Below, piece by piece: positions 1 through 9,888 of a DNA stretch of 64,000 nucleotides; the first letter of the stretch is position 1, and every line of letters starts with the position of its first letter. Under the pieces are notes generated by a model that was not told where the DNA came from, made no database searches, and saw only the letters and a program-made list of their open reading frames with translations. Source of the DNA: Hyphomonas adhaerens MHS-3 (GTDB lineage: Bacteria > Pseudomonadota > Alphaproteobacteria > Caulobacterales > Hyphomonadaceae); contig NZ_ARYH01000001.1 in the NCBI RefSeq assembly GCF_000685235.1, forward strand, positions 1,736,001-1,800,000. The letters run 5' to 3'. Both the position numbers and the translations under genes were made by a program.

Positions 1-3000
1 AACGATTGGCGGCCACTCGCCGAGCGGCTGGCAGAGATGCTTGGCAATCGCCGCAAGCTGAGTGCCGCTGCGAAGGTGGATATCGAAACCTTCCTGTCGC
101 AGGAATTGCGGCACCACGAGTTTCTTCCTTCGGACATCATGTCCGATGACGCGCTACCGAGCTGGGTGCAGACGGCTTACCAGAACTTCGAACTGACGTT
201 CGATGGGCAGGGGGCGGCGGAACCTGATCCGGTCCAGCTGGACAGGGCCTGGGACGATTTCGATCGTGCTCGCAGCCTGTTCAACGAGACGATCAGCGAT
301 CATGTGAAAGAAGCCGCAGGCCTGCGCGCTGAACTTGAACAGACCGCACGTACGCTGCAGGAACGTGAAGCCGATCTATCGCGTTTGCGGGAAGAGAAGG
401 AAAAAGCCGCCGCTGAACTCCATGCGTCCTATGCTGCGATCGAGGCTGAGTTCAGTAAGGCCCGGGAACACCTGCAGGCCTCCCGGAAGGAAACCGATTT
501 GCTGAAAGCCCAGCTTTCGGAAGCGAACGACAGGGCGGACCGCGTGGAGGCTGCCCGCGCAGAGCTGGAAGCCCTGCTGGTTGAGGCAGAAAACGTCAAG
601 GCGCGCCTCCGCCAGGCGGAGAATGATCTGTCGACTGAACGGGAAACTGGACTGCGCCTGCGTCGCCAATATGACGAGAATGCCTCCTACAGCCGTTACC
701 TGGAATCCCATGCGAAGGCGCTGGAAAAAACTGTCCGGGAGATCCGCGAATCCACCAGCTGGAAGATCACCGCACCGCTGCGGCGGGTCCGGGGCATTCG
801 TACCCCGCGGACACCTGAGGCGCGGCATGCTGAAAAGCCATCTTCCCCCGAACCCGGAGAACCGGGACGAACGGGCGCTGCAGCCGCGGCGGCCCGGCCA
901 TCTAAAACCGCCCCGGCGCCTGTTCGCCGGAATGCACCTGTCGACATTATCGTGCCGGTCTATCGCGGACTGGAGACCACACGCGCCTGCATCGAAAGTG
1001 TTTATGCTTCCGATCCGGGGGTGCCGTATGAATTGATCATCATTGATGATTGCAGCCCGGAGCCTGACGTCAGCGCCTATGTGGCGAGCCTTGCCGGCCG
1101 TCCGCATACGACCGTTCTGAAGAACGAGCAGAACAAGGGATTTGTCGGCACGGTCAATCGCGGCATGTCGCTCAATCCAGGCCATGATGTGGTGCTCCTG
1201 AACAGCGATACGGAAGTGGCCAATGACTGGCTGCGCCGGATGGTCGAGGCGGCCTATTCCGCGCCGAAGATCAGTTCTGTCACGCCATTCTCCAACAATG
1301 CCACGATCTGTTCCTATCCGCGGTATTGCGACGAAAACACGCTTCCCGAGGGCCTGTCGCTTGCTGAACTGGACAAACTGTTCGCCGAGGCCAACCCGGC
1401 CGGGACGGTGGATATTCCGACGGCGGTCGGGTTCTGCATGTTCATCACGCGCGACAGTCTGGATGCCCTCGGCCTGTTCGACGAAGACGCGTTCGGCAAG
1501 GGATATGGCGAGGAGAACGATTTCTGCCTGCGCGGCGCGCATCATGGCTGGCGCCATCTTCTCGCGGCCGACACATTCGTCTTCCACAAGGGCGGCGTGA
1601 GTTTTGCCGAAACCGCGCTAAAGCAGCAGGAAAAGGCGTCCGTCGTTATTCGCGACCGCTGGCCGTCCTATTTCAACGATGTCGCGCAGCATGTTTCGAA
1701 AGATCCCGAGCGGCCATTCCGCATCGCGGCGACGGCGATGCGTTACAAGCGCGACACGCGGCCGGTGGTGCTGGCGGTGACGCACCCATATGGCGGCGGG
1801 GTTGAGCGCCAGATCGATGATGTGAAGGAGCTTTGTGCTCCGTACGCCCTGTTCCTGACCCTCCGGCCCGCCGCCGATGGCATGGTGCGCCTGGAAAGCG
1901 ATACGCTGGACGGGGTCGAGGCTGAATACCATTTGGAGCTGGAGCGCGGCGATCTTATCCGCCAGCTCAAGGATTTCGGTGTCGAGCGCGTACACATCCA
2001 TCATTCCATGGGGTACTCAGACGCCCTGCATGACCTGGTCAGGGAACTGGGCGTGCCGTTCGATTTCACTGTACACGATTATTATTCGATCTGCCCGCGG
2101 GCGCATCTTGGCGGCACGGAAAGCACCTATTGCGGCGAGCCGGACGAAGCCGCCTGCAATGCCTGTATCAAACGCGATTTCCCTGTCTATCACAGCACTA
2201 TTTCTGACTACCGAGACCAGCAGGCGTGGACGGTTCGGGACGCCGACCGTGTGATCGCGCCCAGCGCCGATACCGCCCGCCGCATGACCCGCTATTTTCC
2301 GGATGCGGAAATCCGCACGATACCGCACACGCCGAAGCGGGCCTTGTCGCTGGACATTGGAGCGCCGCCTCTCGCACGTGACGAACGGCTGCGTATTCTC
2401 GTGCTGGGCGTCCTCGCGCCGCACAAGGGCCTGTCCCGCGTGGCCGAGTTTGTCCGGCTGGCCGATGAGGCCGGGGCACCTGTGGAGGTCCATCTTCTGG
2501 GCTCCGTTGGCGGCGCCATGCCGGAGTCAGACCGGTTCACCGATCACGGAACCTATATTGATGCCGAACTGGGCAAGCTTATCGACCAGGTCGATCCGCA
2601 CCTGATCTGGTTCCCGGCGCAGGTGCCGGAAACCTTCAGCTTCACGCTGGGCGCGGCGATTGCCTCCGGGCGGCCTGTTGCGGCGGCGGATCTCGGCGCG
2701 TTGCCGGAACGCCTGTCCGGACGGCCCTGGTCCTGGGTGCTGCCATGGAAGCAGACAGCTGAAGAGTTCCTGGGCTTTGTCACCGATGCCCGCGAGAAAT
2801 CCTTCCTGACAGGCGCGCCGCCCGTTGCGCCGCAGTCGGAACTTGCCGCGCCGCTGCCGACGGCGTTCTACCAGATTGACTACCTGGCTCCGATGCAGGC
2901 GAAGGCCCCGATGATCGGACGCGGCGCGCGGCGGCGCATCGTCGCCGTGGACCATAATGTCATGCCGACGGCGTGCGGCCAGATCAGGCTGGCCCTGCCG

Positions 3001-3963
3001 CTGACCCATCCTGCGCTCTCAAGCGATGTGGCGTTCAGTGTGCTGCCTCTTGAAGAGGCCATGAAGGCTGATGCGGATGCGATTGTCGTCCAGCGCACGG
3101 CCGTGCCGGATCCGGACATGGCCAATCGCCTGGCGGACCGATGCGACCGGAAGGGAATCCGGAAACTGTTCGAAATCGACGATGATCTCTTCGAACTGCC
3201 GGAATCGCACCCGGAAAAGGCCATCTACGCAGACTTGCTGCGCGGTGCCGAGGCGTTCATGACGCGGGCAGACCGTGTGGTCGTCACGACCGAGGTCATT
3301 GCCGAGCGGATGCAGCGCTACAATCCTGCCGTGACGGTGTTCCCGAACTATCTCGATGACCGGATCTGGTTCGCAGGCGCCTTCGGCGCCCCATTGGCGC
3401 GGGAAGCAGGGGAACCGTTGCGGGTCGCTTTTGCAGGCGGCAGCACGCACCGCGAGGATATCGATTCGATCATGGAAGGCCTGCGGGCGGCCGTGTCGAA
3501 GCGGCCCGGCAAGTTCGAGTTCCACATGGTCGGGGCAGGGCCGACGGACGATGCGGGCCTGCCGCTGATCCGGCGCCAGCCTCCGCCGGAGCGTGCAGGG
3601 CACTATGTCCGCTTCGTCGACTGGCTGCGCCGTTCGGCGGACTGGCATGCGGCGATTGCGCCGCTGGTGCCGGACCGGTTCAACAGGGCCAAGAGCCCGC
3701 TGAAATTCCTGGACTATGGCGCCCTCGGCCTTGCGGGTATCTATGCGTCTGGCGCGCCGTTCGAGGGCGTCGTGGCGGATGGCGAAACCGGTATTCTGGC
3801 GACCGACCCGGAAGAATGGGCAGAGGCGCTGATCCGCCTCGCCGATGACGAGGCCGCGCGCTTCGCCATGGCCGCCGCCGCCCGCGCCGAAATCCGCAAC
3901 CACCACACGCTGGCCGCGAATGCGGAAACGATCCGCACCCTCTGGCAGGAGCTGGCCGGCTAG
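1..3963 (+). CDS. Multidomain glycosyltransferase, 5' end outside window
   Basis: The reading frame is open from base 1 through the ATG at 37, so the gene very likely begins upstream; at least 1308 residues are visible. Counting from that ATG, residues about 75-240 are a charged heptad-rich coiled coil. A GT2-type domain starts near 302 (IIVPVYRG, IIIDDCSP, NSDTEV). A GT-B-like domain spans about 570-930, and another GT4-like domain lies at about 960-1300 (FEIDDDLFELP, then SPLKFLDYGALGLAG). No signal peptide or membrane segment is visible. Such proteins assemble surface polysaccharide or glycosylate flagella at the cytoplasmic face of the membrane. The fusion of two or three transferases suggests consecutive sugars are added by one polypeptide. 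Substrates cannot be read from sequence. Confidence 0.88.
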   Translation, partial: NDWRPLAERLAEMLGNRRKLSAAAKVDIETFLSQELRHHEFLPSDIMSDDALPSWVQTAYQNFELTFDGQGAAEPDPVQLDRAWDDFDRARSLFNETISDHVKEAAGLRAELEQTARTLQEREADLSRLREEKEKAAAELHASYAAIEAEFSKAREHLQASRKETDLLKAQLSEANDRADRVEAARAELEALLVEAENVKARLRQAENDLSTERETGLRLRRQYDENASYSRYLESHAKALEKTVREIRESTSWKITAPLRRVRGIRTPRTPEARHAEKPSSPEPGEPGRTGAAAAAARPSKTAPAPVRRNAPVDIIVPVYRGLETTRACIESVYASDPGVPYELIIIDDCSPEPDVSAYVASLAGRPHTTVLKNEQNKGFVGTVNRGMSLNPGHDVVLLNSDTEVANDWLRRMVEAAYSAPKISSVTPFSNNATICSYPRYCDENTLPEGLSLAELDKLFAEANPAGTVDIPTAVGFCMFITRDSLDALGLFDEDAFGKGYGEENDFCLRGAHHGWRHLLAADTFVFHKGGVSFAETALKQQEKASVVIRDRWPSYFNDVAQHVSKDPERPFRIAATAMRYKRDTRPVVLAVTHPYGGGVERQIDDVKELCAPYALFLTLRPAADGMVRLESDTLDGVEAEYHLELERGDLIRQLKDFGVERVHIHHSMGYSDALHDLVRELGVPFDFTVHDYYSICPRAHLGGTESTYCGEPDEAACNACIKRDFPVYHSTISDYRDQQAWTVRDADRVIAPSADTARRMTRYFPDAEIRTIPHTPKRALSLDIGAPPLARDERLRILVLGVLAPHKGLSRVAEFVRLADEAGAPVEVHLLGSVGGAMPESDRFTDHGTYIDAELGKLIDQVDPHLIWFPAQVPETFSFTLGAAIASGRPVAAADLGALPERLSGRPWSWVLPWKQTAEEFLGFVTDAREKSFLTGAPPVAPQSELAAPLPTAFYQIDYLAPMQAKAPMIGRGARRRIVAVDHNVMPTACGQIRLALPLTHPALSSDVAFSVLPLEEAMKADADAIVVQRTAVPDPDMANRLADRCDRKGIRKLFEIDDDLFELPESHPEKAIYADLLRGAEAFMTRADRVVVTTEVIAERMQRYNPAVTVFPNYLDDRIWFAGAFGAPLAREAGEPLRVAFAGGSTHREDIDSIMEGLRAAVSKRPGKFEFHMVGAGPTDDAGLPLIRRQPPPERAGHYVRFVDWLRRSADWHAAIAPLVPDRFNRAKSPLKFLDYGALGLAGIYASGAPFEGVVADGETGILATDPEEWAEALIRLADDEAARFAMAAAARAEIRNHHTLAANAETIRTLWQELAG

Positions 3964-4027
3964 GCCTTGCGGCCCTATGCCGGGCCGTGTCCTATGCGGT
4001 GAGTCTGAGTCGGAAGTGTGAGGTTCC

Positions 4028-5392
4028 ATGTCTGATCTTGTGACCGGCCGCAAAGCTGCGGGCCGATGGAGCAGGCTGCAACAGCCGGAATACCTGGCGG
4101 CATTGCTGGTTGCGGCTGTGTTCGCACTCATCCTGTCCCACCTCTGGGTGGGGGACCTCCTGAATTCCTACGCCTACATGTCAGACGACAGTTTCGACTG
4201 GGTGACCCAGGGCATGGCGCTGGTGGAATTCACGACGGGAGAAGACAGGTCTGCATGGCCCATCCTGCGGCCGCCGCTGTTCGTCCTGGTCTGGGCAATG
4301 GATTACCTTCTTGAACCGCCGGGGCTTGTCTTCCTGCTTTGCCAGGTGGCGGCGCTTGCAGCCGTGACCTTCGGGATTGCCCGGTTCGCCCGGATCAAAG
4401 GGGCAGGGGCCATCGCTGCTGCGCTCGCTGGTCTGGCTGCTCCCTTTTCGGTTCTGGGTTTCTATTCCCTCTGGGTCTTGTCCGACGCGATGGCGTCCAG
4501 CCTGATGACGTTGAGTGCCATCGTTGCGGTCCTGACGCTCGCACGCCCGGCGCCCGGCTCGCTTGGGGCGGAGCTGAGGCAGCTCGCGCCTGCCATCGCG
4601 CTCGGCGTTGCGGCAGGCCTCACGCAGACCTACGGGATGATCCCGATCATGGTCATCGGATTTGTGCATGGCGCAGATCGCTTTCTGCGCGGCGCAAAAC
4701 CTGCGCGATGGTTCGCGCCCTTCCTCCTTTCCGTCATCACTGCAGTGATCGGGTTCGGGCTCCAGAAACTTTGGGCGCTCGTCATTCCCCACGGCATGCA
4801 GCCTGCGAATTTTACCCTGCTGGAACCGTCACTTGGCATGCTGGATTTCTATATGAATGTCTGGCCGCTCTGTTTTGGTGTGTTCCTGCCGGCGCTCGGC
4901 TGGGCGGCATGGCGCTACATTTCGGCGCGGACGCTGCCGGATGCCGGCTCGCTGTCGCTCATTGGGGCAGTCGGTGCGTTTGCGACGCTGAGCTTCGTCT
5001 ATCAGTGGCCGGAATCGCGGATGACCTACATCTATATCCCGCTCTTCATCGTGATGGTCCTGTCACTGGTGCTGAATGCGCCGGCACCCCAGACGCAGAG
5101 TGCTGCGCGCAGTCCCGCGGCGGTTCTGCTGCCGACATTTGCCGCAGCGCTGCTGGTCACCCTGTTTGTCTTCCCGGGGGATTACTGGCGGCCATCCCTC
5201 GCGCGCACGCAGATTGCGCCGAAGGCGACCTGGATCGCCGCGGCCCTGCAGGCAGACCCGGTCGACCGCTACCGCTTGCGTATCGTCTGCGATGGCATGT
5301 CGGATGTCTGCGACCGCGCCGACGCCGGCCCGCAATCCAGCCCCTACCGCGACATGATGCTCAAGGAGTATCGCCGCCGGCAGTTGGAGTAG
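4028..5392 (+). CDS. Polytopic membrane protein, GT-C/GT39-like
   Basis: This 454-residue protein has about 10-11 hydrophobic segments, the first at about residues 21-42, a short periplasmic loop with acidic residues (MSDDSFDWVTQG) and a soluble C-terminal tail. Acidic residues in the first loop after the first membrane segment are typical of GT-C fold transferases that use polyprenyl-phosphate sugars, but I see no exact family signature. It follows the large glycosyltransferase by 64 bases and probably shares its transcript. Its 3' end overlaps the convergent membrane-protein gene by 32 bases. Function is inferred from topology and neighbours only. Confidence 0.72.
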   Translation: MSDLVTGRKAAGRWSRLQQPEYLAALLVAAVFALILSHLWVGDLLNSYAYMSDDSFDWVTQGMALVEFTTGEDRSAWPILRPPLFVLVWAMDYLLEPPGLVFLLCQVAALAAVTFGIARFARIKGAGAIAAALAGLAAPFSVLGFYSLWVLSDAMASSLMTLSAIVAVLTLARPAPGSLGAELRQLAPAIALGVAAGLTQTYGMIPIMVIGFVHGADRFLRGAKPARWFAPFLLSVITAVIGFGLQKLWALVIPHGMQPANFTLLEPSLGMLDFYMNVWPLCFGVFLPALGWAAWRYISARTLPDAGSLSLIGAVGAFATLSFVYQWPESRMTYIYIPLFIVMVLSLVLNAPAPQTQSAARSPAAVLLPTFAAALLVTLFVFPGDYWRPSLARTQIAPKATWIAAALQADPVDRYRLRIVCDGMSDVCDRADAGPQSSPYRDMMLKEYRRRQLE

Positions 5393-6971
5393 CGGCGCTG
5401 CGCGTTTCGGATCTCTTCAGAAGAACGTGCAACTGGCGCTGATAAGGTCCCGGGAAAGACTGGATTTCCGAGTAACCTGCGTTCTCCGCCGCGCTTGAGA
5501 TGGCAGGGTCCGCCGTGACAAGGAAGTTCGCTGTATTGTTATCATCCGAGACGACGGGATTGGCCCATTCCGTCATGGGTACGTGTCTGAGCGCATCGCG
5601 ATAACGGTAGCCGGTGTAAACATTTGCCGCCCAGGTCCAGGGTATCAGACCCGGAATGTCGGGATCCGCTATGACGAGGTCGACCTGTTCAGCCGGGATA
5701 CCGCCGGACTTCGCTGTACTCACAACCGACGCAAATGCCGGGCGCAACCAAGCAGTCCATTCGTCATCTGTCATTGCTTTCAGATTGTTCGAGTAGACAA
5801 AGATTACCCCAACACAGACAAGCCAGGACGCAGGGATGGCGACCAGGCGCCCTTTTGCACTGGAAAGAGCGTCCAGGAATCCTGCGCAACCTCCGACCGT
5901 CAGGAATGCAATCGGGATGGCGGCAAAGCGAAGATAGAACTTGTCGACCACCAGTGGGGAAAAAACCTCGAGCATTGCCATCCCGATGAAACCGGAGACG
6001 ATCAGCATGGTGTACCGTGTCGGGCCGCGGGCGATGGCGACGCAGTTCATCGCGATCAGAAGGATGGAGAAAGCGGGGAACTGGGCGAAAAGGCGTGTCG
6101 TGTAGCCGAAAATGAAGTTTGGATTCTGCTGGTCGAACATGCTACTCCAGTACGATTCATCGTGATCCAGGCTCTGCATGTGCCACATGGATATCGTCTT
6201 TATCTCGATGAGGGGGTCGCCAAAGGCGATCCACTCACTGACGATCACGATCGCGTACATTCCGACCGCGCCGATGGCAGGCCAGAGGCCAGCGAGGAAT
6301 GCGTCTCTCAACCAATTGGAGGTCCGGGGGCCGGACATATAAGCGAGATACCAGATGATCGGCGCGGAAAAAATGACGACCTGAGCGGCATTGATTGCGA
6401 TCGCAGCGCAGGCGCCGCCAAGCACAAGCGCAAGCCAGTGACGCTTTTCCCCTGCGAGTACAATGATCGCCGCACCAGCCATGAACCAGGCACAAGCGAC
6501 GGGCTCACTCAGGATGCGCGGTGACAGAAGTTCGAAGGGGACGAGCGGAATGGCTGCGCAGGCGGCCAGGGGAAGGAGTTTCGATGGCGCGATCTTTTGC
6601 AGGATCAGAAGGAATGCAGCGCCAGCTGCAACGATATGCAACGGACCGAACAATTTGAGAATTACAGGTCCTGAACCGAACAGGGATTGCATTGCGCCAA
6701 GAGGCAGGATGACCGCCCATCTGAGATAATGGTGGAAGGGCGAAAACGGGGATGGAGGCTGATACAGGCCGTGCGAAAGCTTCCAAGCGGCGTCGATGTA
6801 GAACATGTCGTCCGTCGGACGAGGGCTGTTCAGTTGTTTGGAAAGCACGATGCAGAGAATGAAAACGATCGCGAACACCAGGAAAGCAACGCGCGGAGCC
6901 CACTTTGTGACTGTTTCCATTTCCAAACGGACCGGGAAGCGCGTGTCCGTTTTTGTGCCCGTCTCCAGCAT
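5361..6971 (-). CDS. Polytopic membrane protein, GT-C/GT39-like
   Basis: I chose the ATG at 6971 because AAGGAAAA lies just upstream; an in-frame TTG at 7004 is the alternative. The product is about 536 residues, with a first membrane segment at about residues 26-48 and roughly ten more. The first periplasmic loop carries PTDDMFYIDAAWKL, an acidic pair as in GT39/GT-C enzymes. The C-terminal 120 residues look soluble and periplasmic. It is the last gene of the minus-strand block that starts at 13725 and probably transfers a sugar or other group from a lipid carrier. Its acceptor is unknown. Confidence 0.72.
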   Translation of the reverse strand: MLETGTKTDTRFPVRLEMETVTKWAPRVAFLVFAIVFILCIVLSKQLNSPRPTDDMFYIDAAWKLSHGLYQPPSPFSPFHHYLRWAVILPLGAMQSLFGSGPVILKLFGPLHIVAAGAAFLLILQKIAPSKLLPLAACAAIPLVPFELLSPRILSEPVACAWFMAGAAIIVLAGEKRHWLALVLGGACAAIAINAAQVVIFSAPIIWYLAYMSGPRTSNWLRDAFLAGLWPAIGAVGMYAIVIVSEWIAFGDPLIEIKTISMWHMQSLDHDESYWSSMFDQQNPNFIFGYTTRLFAQFPAFSILLIAMNCVAIARGPTRYTMLIVSGFIGMAMLEVFSPLVVDKFYLRFAAIPIAFLTVGGCAGFLDALSSAKGRLVAIPASWLVCVGVIFVYSNNLKAMTDDEWTAWLRPAFASVVSTAKSGGIPAEQVDLVIADPDIPGLIPWTWAANVYTGYRYRDALRHVPMTEWANPVVSDDNNTANFLVTADPAISSAAENAGYSEIQSFPGPYQRQLHVLLKRSETRSAATPTAGGDTP

Positions 6972-7066
6972 TCCGTTTTCCTTCGCAAAAGGCTTGCAAT
7001 ACAAGGTTGAACCTTCAGGTGCGGATAGAATAAATTGGCGTGCAGCGCCATAGGGAATTGCAACAG

Positions 7067-7810
7067 TTACAGCAGATCAGTCAGCGTCGACCTGAGATCA
7101 CCAAACCGCGAGAATACTGCATCCGGAGTCGCAGCGGCGTCGGGGGTGAACTTTTCCAGTTTGTGCACTTTCTGGAGGGTCGTGCAGCCGAGGGCGTCGC
7201 GCGCACCGGCAATGTCTTTGCCCGGATCATCTCCGATCATCCAGACTTTTCCTTCAACGCCGCCGATCTTTGCCAGCGCGAGGTGGAATATCCCGATGGC
7301 GGGTTTGTCCGCCCCGCTTTCTTCGGACGTTACCATCCAGTCCACATATTTATTGAGATTGAAGTAGAGTAGCTTTCTCAGCTGAATTTGTGCCGTCAGG
7401 TCCGTAACGATAATGGCTGGAATGCCAGCAATCCTCAGGTCGTCCAGGAATTCCAGAACCTCGTCGAACAGCGTGGCTTTGCTGAGGAACGCGCTCCAGT
7501 ACACTTGCTCCATCTGCAACGCGTTCATGGGTTGGGTGGCGAGCCCCGCCTTTTCGAGCGTGCGCTGGAAATAGAGCAGCCGATGGTGGGACGACCCGGT
7601 GGGACCAAGGCGCTGCTTGATTTCGGCGCGGGCGGCGTGGAAACAGTCATCGAAATCTGCCGCGGAGATACGAAGCTGTTGTTCCGCATATTCCCGCACT
7701 GCATCCATGCCGGCGGTATGTGCCGGATCATATTCGTAGAGCGTATTGTCGAGGTCGAGCAAGACGCAGCTTGGCGCTTCGGACAACGCAATAGGGTTCA
7801 ATATTTTCAC
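7067..7810 (-). CDS. HAD-superfamily hydrolase (pyrimidine 5'-nucleotidase-like)
   Basis: The 247-residue protein carries HAD motif I (LLDLDNTLYEYD, nucleophile Asp near residue 20), motif II Thr in VTDLTAQ (about 137), a motif III Lys region and motif IV WMIGDDPGKDIAGA near 195. All catalytic positions look intact, so it should be an active magnesium-dependent phosphatase. DLDNTLY with an alpha-helical cap resembles the YjjG/HAD-IA group. The start is GTG at 7810, overlapping the stop of the upstream kinase-fusion gene (GTGA), which implies translational coupling. A phosphatase coupled to a kinase in a glycan cluster suggests both act on the same sugar-phosphate or nucleotide intermediate; that is inference. 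Confidence 0.8.
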   Translation of the reverse strand: MKILNPIALSEAPSCVLLDLDNTLYEYDPAHTAGMDAVREYAEQQLRISAADFDDCFHAARAEIKQRLGPTGSSHHRLLYFQRTLEKAGLATQPMNALQMEQVYWSAFLSKATLFDEVLEFLDDLRIAGIPAIIVTDLTAQIQLRKLLYFNLNKYVDWMVTSEESGADKPAIGIFHLALAKIGGVEGKVWMIGDDPGKDIAGARDALGCTTLQKVHKLEKFTPDAAATPDAVFSRFGDLRSTLTDLL

Positions 7811-9888
7811 TCTCTGCCTCCAGCAGCGGCTCGCACGCGATCGATCTGACTTAGAATAACAAGCTGAAGCAGGCCGGCCTGATCAGCGTGCCAGTTGGGA
7901 TTGAGGGCCAGGTGTTCAGCCATGCCCGGCGTAAGCTCTGGCACCACACTGCCGATTTGTCCCTTTGTTGCTGTTCCCTCAATCAACAATTCGAACGACC
8001 CATCATCATGGACAAGGTCGATCACATTCAAACCGCAGGCGGATATGAGCAGGCGGGCCAGCGAACGCATGGAATCGAAATGCCGTCCGGATATGCGGAT
8101 GCGCAGGGCAATGTCTTCAGGTGGGAGGTCGAAATCGAGCACATCCTGCTCCCGCACCGGCTCGAGCGATATAACGATGTCGGCCAATTGTTTCTGGGGC
8201 TGGATGTAAGCCCGGCTATCCGGATACCGATCTTCAATCGAGCGGAGGACCTTTTCCGGTGCATGTCCGCGGACCTTTACGTCACGGCGGATCTTGAAAT
8301 AGCGACGAAGCCCTTCGTGCATATCGAGGAAGATTTTCAGGTCGAACCTCTGCGCCAATGTATGCGGATAGAGTGCATGCAGCCCAGAGACGATGACGAA
8401 CTCCCGGGGTTCAATCCGGTGAGGCTTGGTCATTCGTCCCACAGAATGATCATAGTGCGGTGCGCGTACTGTTTGCCGTTCGCTCAGTGCCAGGACATCA
8501 GACTCAAAACGCACCAGATCATTGGCATTCGGGTGCAAGTGGGTCAGTGCGCGCCACATGGGCTTGTGCCGGTCCCACGAGTGATAATCGTCGCCGGAAA
8601 TGGCCGATGAGGCATTCCTGCCGAACATGTCACGTATGAGATCGCTGAGTGTGTCTTTTCCTGCGCCGCTATCGCCTGCGATGCCGACCACGAACGGGCG
8701 CCGCGTCCACAAGTGATAATTTTCCTGGAGGATTTGTTCCCGGAACATCTGGATCGCAATCGCGACAGCGGTCACTGCCAGCAGGGAGAAGATCCATCCG
8801 GTCGGTTCGCCGATGGGAACGAGGCCGGCCGGGAGACTTAGTTCATCCAGATTCCAGTAGGGCGGAATGAGCAACCGGCTGCCGGTGGAGACCAGAAGGT
8901 GCAGGGCCACGAAGCTGATGTTGAGCGCGAGATACAACATGCCTGCCCGCAGTCCCGACTTGGCCGTGTGCAGGGCAAGGAAAACGGTGAACCAGAGTGC
9001 CCAGCCAGGTGCTGCGGGTGTCAGTATGTAAAGCGCCAGGAACACCAGGCCGACCAGACAGAGAAGGCCGTTGACCGACAACCGGCGGATACGCCAGATG
9101 GTGAGCAGAAGCCCGGCATAGACCATGGGCAGCAGATAGAGCGTCAGCCCGCCACCGTAATTGATCGCCAGCGCGATACTCTTCTGCAATTCCGGTGTGC
9201 CGAGTGCCATGGATTGAAAGCCGGGCAGCAGGGCACTGGGGCCGAAGGCCAGCAGGAACACGAGGACCGTTTGCGCGATATAGGCGATGGTATCCTTGTG
9301 GTGCCGGGGCGATCCCCACAAATACGCAAATACCAAGGGAGCTGCGATCACCATACTTATCTTGGCGGCGATCGCGAGGGCGAGGAATGCCGCAGAGAAC
9401 GGAAGCCTGTTTTGCTTCAGCAGCAGCAGGCTGACCGAAAGGAGCAAGGTCGGCAGGATGTCGAGATGGCCATGCCAGTAGCCGATATATATCGTGATCG
9501 GTGACAGCCAATAGAGCAGCAGGAGCTTGCCTGACAGCGCGCGGGAGCCGAATGCCTGCAAGGTACGGAGCATGGCATAATCGAGCGCTATGATTGTCAG
9601 GCCCAGGCCGAGCTTGGCCCCCGCCGCTCCAGCGATGACGTTTCCCAGCACCGTAAGCGGCGCGTATGCGATCACATAGATGAAACCGTAAGGAAAGGCG
9701 TTGCTGGCGCCTCCGGAGGCGACGAAATCAGACCATAAGTCCAGGCTGTTCGAGGCGGGAGCGTGGGTCAGGAAAGGCAGGAACCAGTGCTCCTGGGTCC
9801 ATGGCAGGACTGCCACAACCAGAACGAGCCGGATCAAAAGACCAAGCAGGAATAAAGGAGACTCTTGTTTCAATTGCTCGTTTCCCAC
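7807..9888 (-). CDS. Membrane GT-C-like domain fused to uridine-kinase-like P-loop kinase
   Basis: The 693-residue protein has two halves. Residues 1 to about 390 contain ten or more membrane segments resembling the GT87/mannosyltransferase type. Residues about 395-690 form a soluble P-loop kinase: Walker A GIAGDSGAGKDTLSD near 402, a DDYHSWDR substrate motif as in uridine kinase/phosphoribulokinase, YDHSVGRM and a later IFLDMHEGLRRYFKIRRD stretch. The last membrane segment places the kinase in the cytoplasm. The GTG start at 9888 lies inside the end of the upstream gene (19-base overlap). The kinase substrate could be a polyol, nucleoside or lipid carrier. I know of no well-characterised enzyme with this architecture. 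Confidence 0.82.
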   Translation of the reverse strand: MGNEQLKQESPLFLLGLLIRLVLVVAVLPWTQEHWFLPFLTHAPASNSLDLWSDFVASGGASNAFPYGFIYVIAYAPLTVLGNVIAGAAGAKLGLGLTIIALDYAMLRTLQAFGSRALSGKLLLLYWLSPITIYIGYWHGHLDILPTLLLSVSLLLLKQNRLPFSAAFLALAIAAKISMVIAAPLVFAYLWGSPRHHKDTIAYIAQTVLVFLLAFGPSALLPGFQSMALGTPELQKSIALAINYGGGLTLYLLPMVYAGLLLTIWRIRRLSVNGLLCLVGLVFLALYILTPAAPGWALWFTVFLALHTAKSGLRAGMLYLALNISFVALHLLVSTGSRLLIPPYWNLDELSLPAGLVPIGEPTGWIFSLLAVTAVAIAIQMFREQILQENYHLWTRRPFVVGIAGDSGAGKDTLSDLIRDMFGRNASSAISGDDYHSWDRHKPMWRALTHLHPNANDLVRFESDVLALSERQTVRAPHYDHSVGRMTKPHRIEPREFVIVSGLHALYPHTLAQRFDLKIFLDMHEGLRRYFKIRRDVKVRGHAPEKVLRSIEDRYPDSRAYIQPQKQLADIVISLEPVREQDVLDFDLPPEDIALRIRISGRHFDSMRSLARLLISACGLNVIDLVHDDGSFELLIEGTATKGQIGSVVPELTPGMAEHLALNPNWHADQAGLLQLVILSQIDRVRAAAGGRE

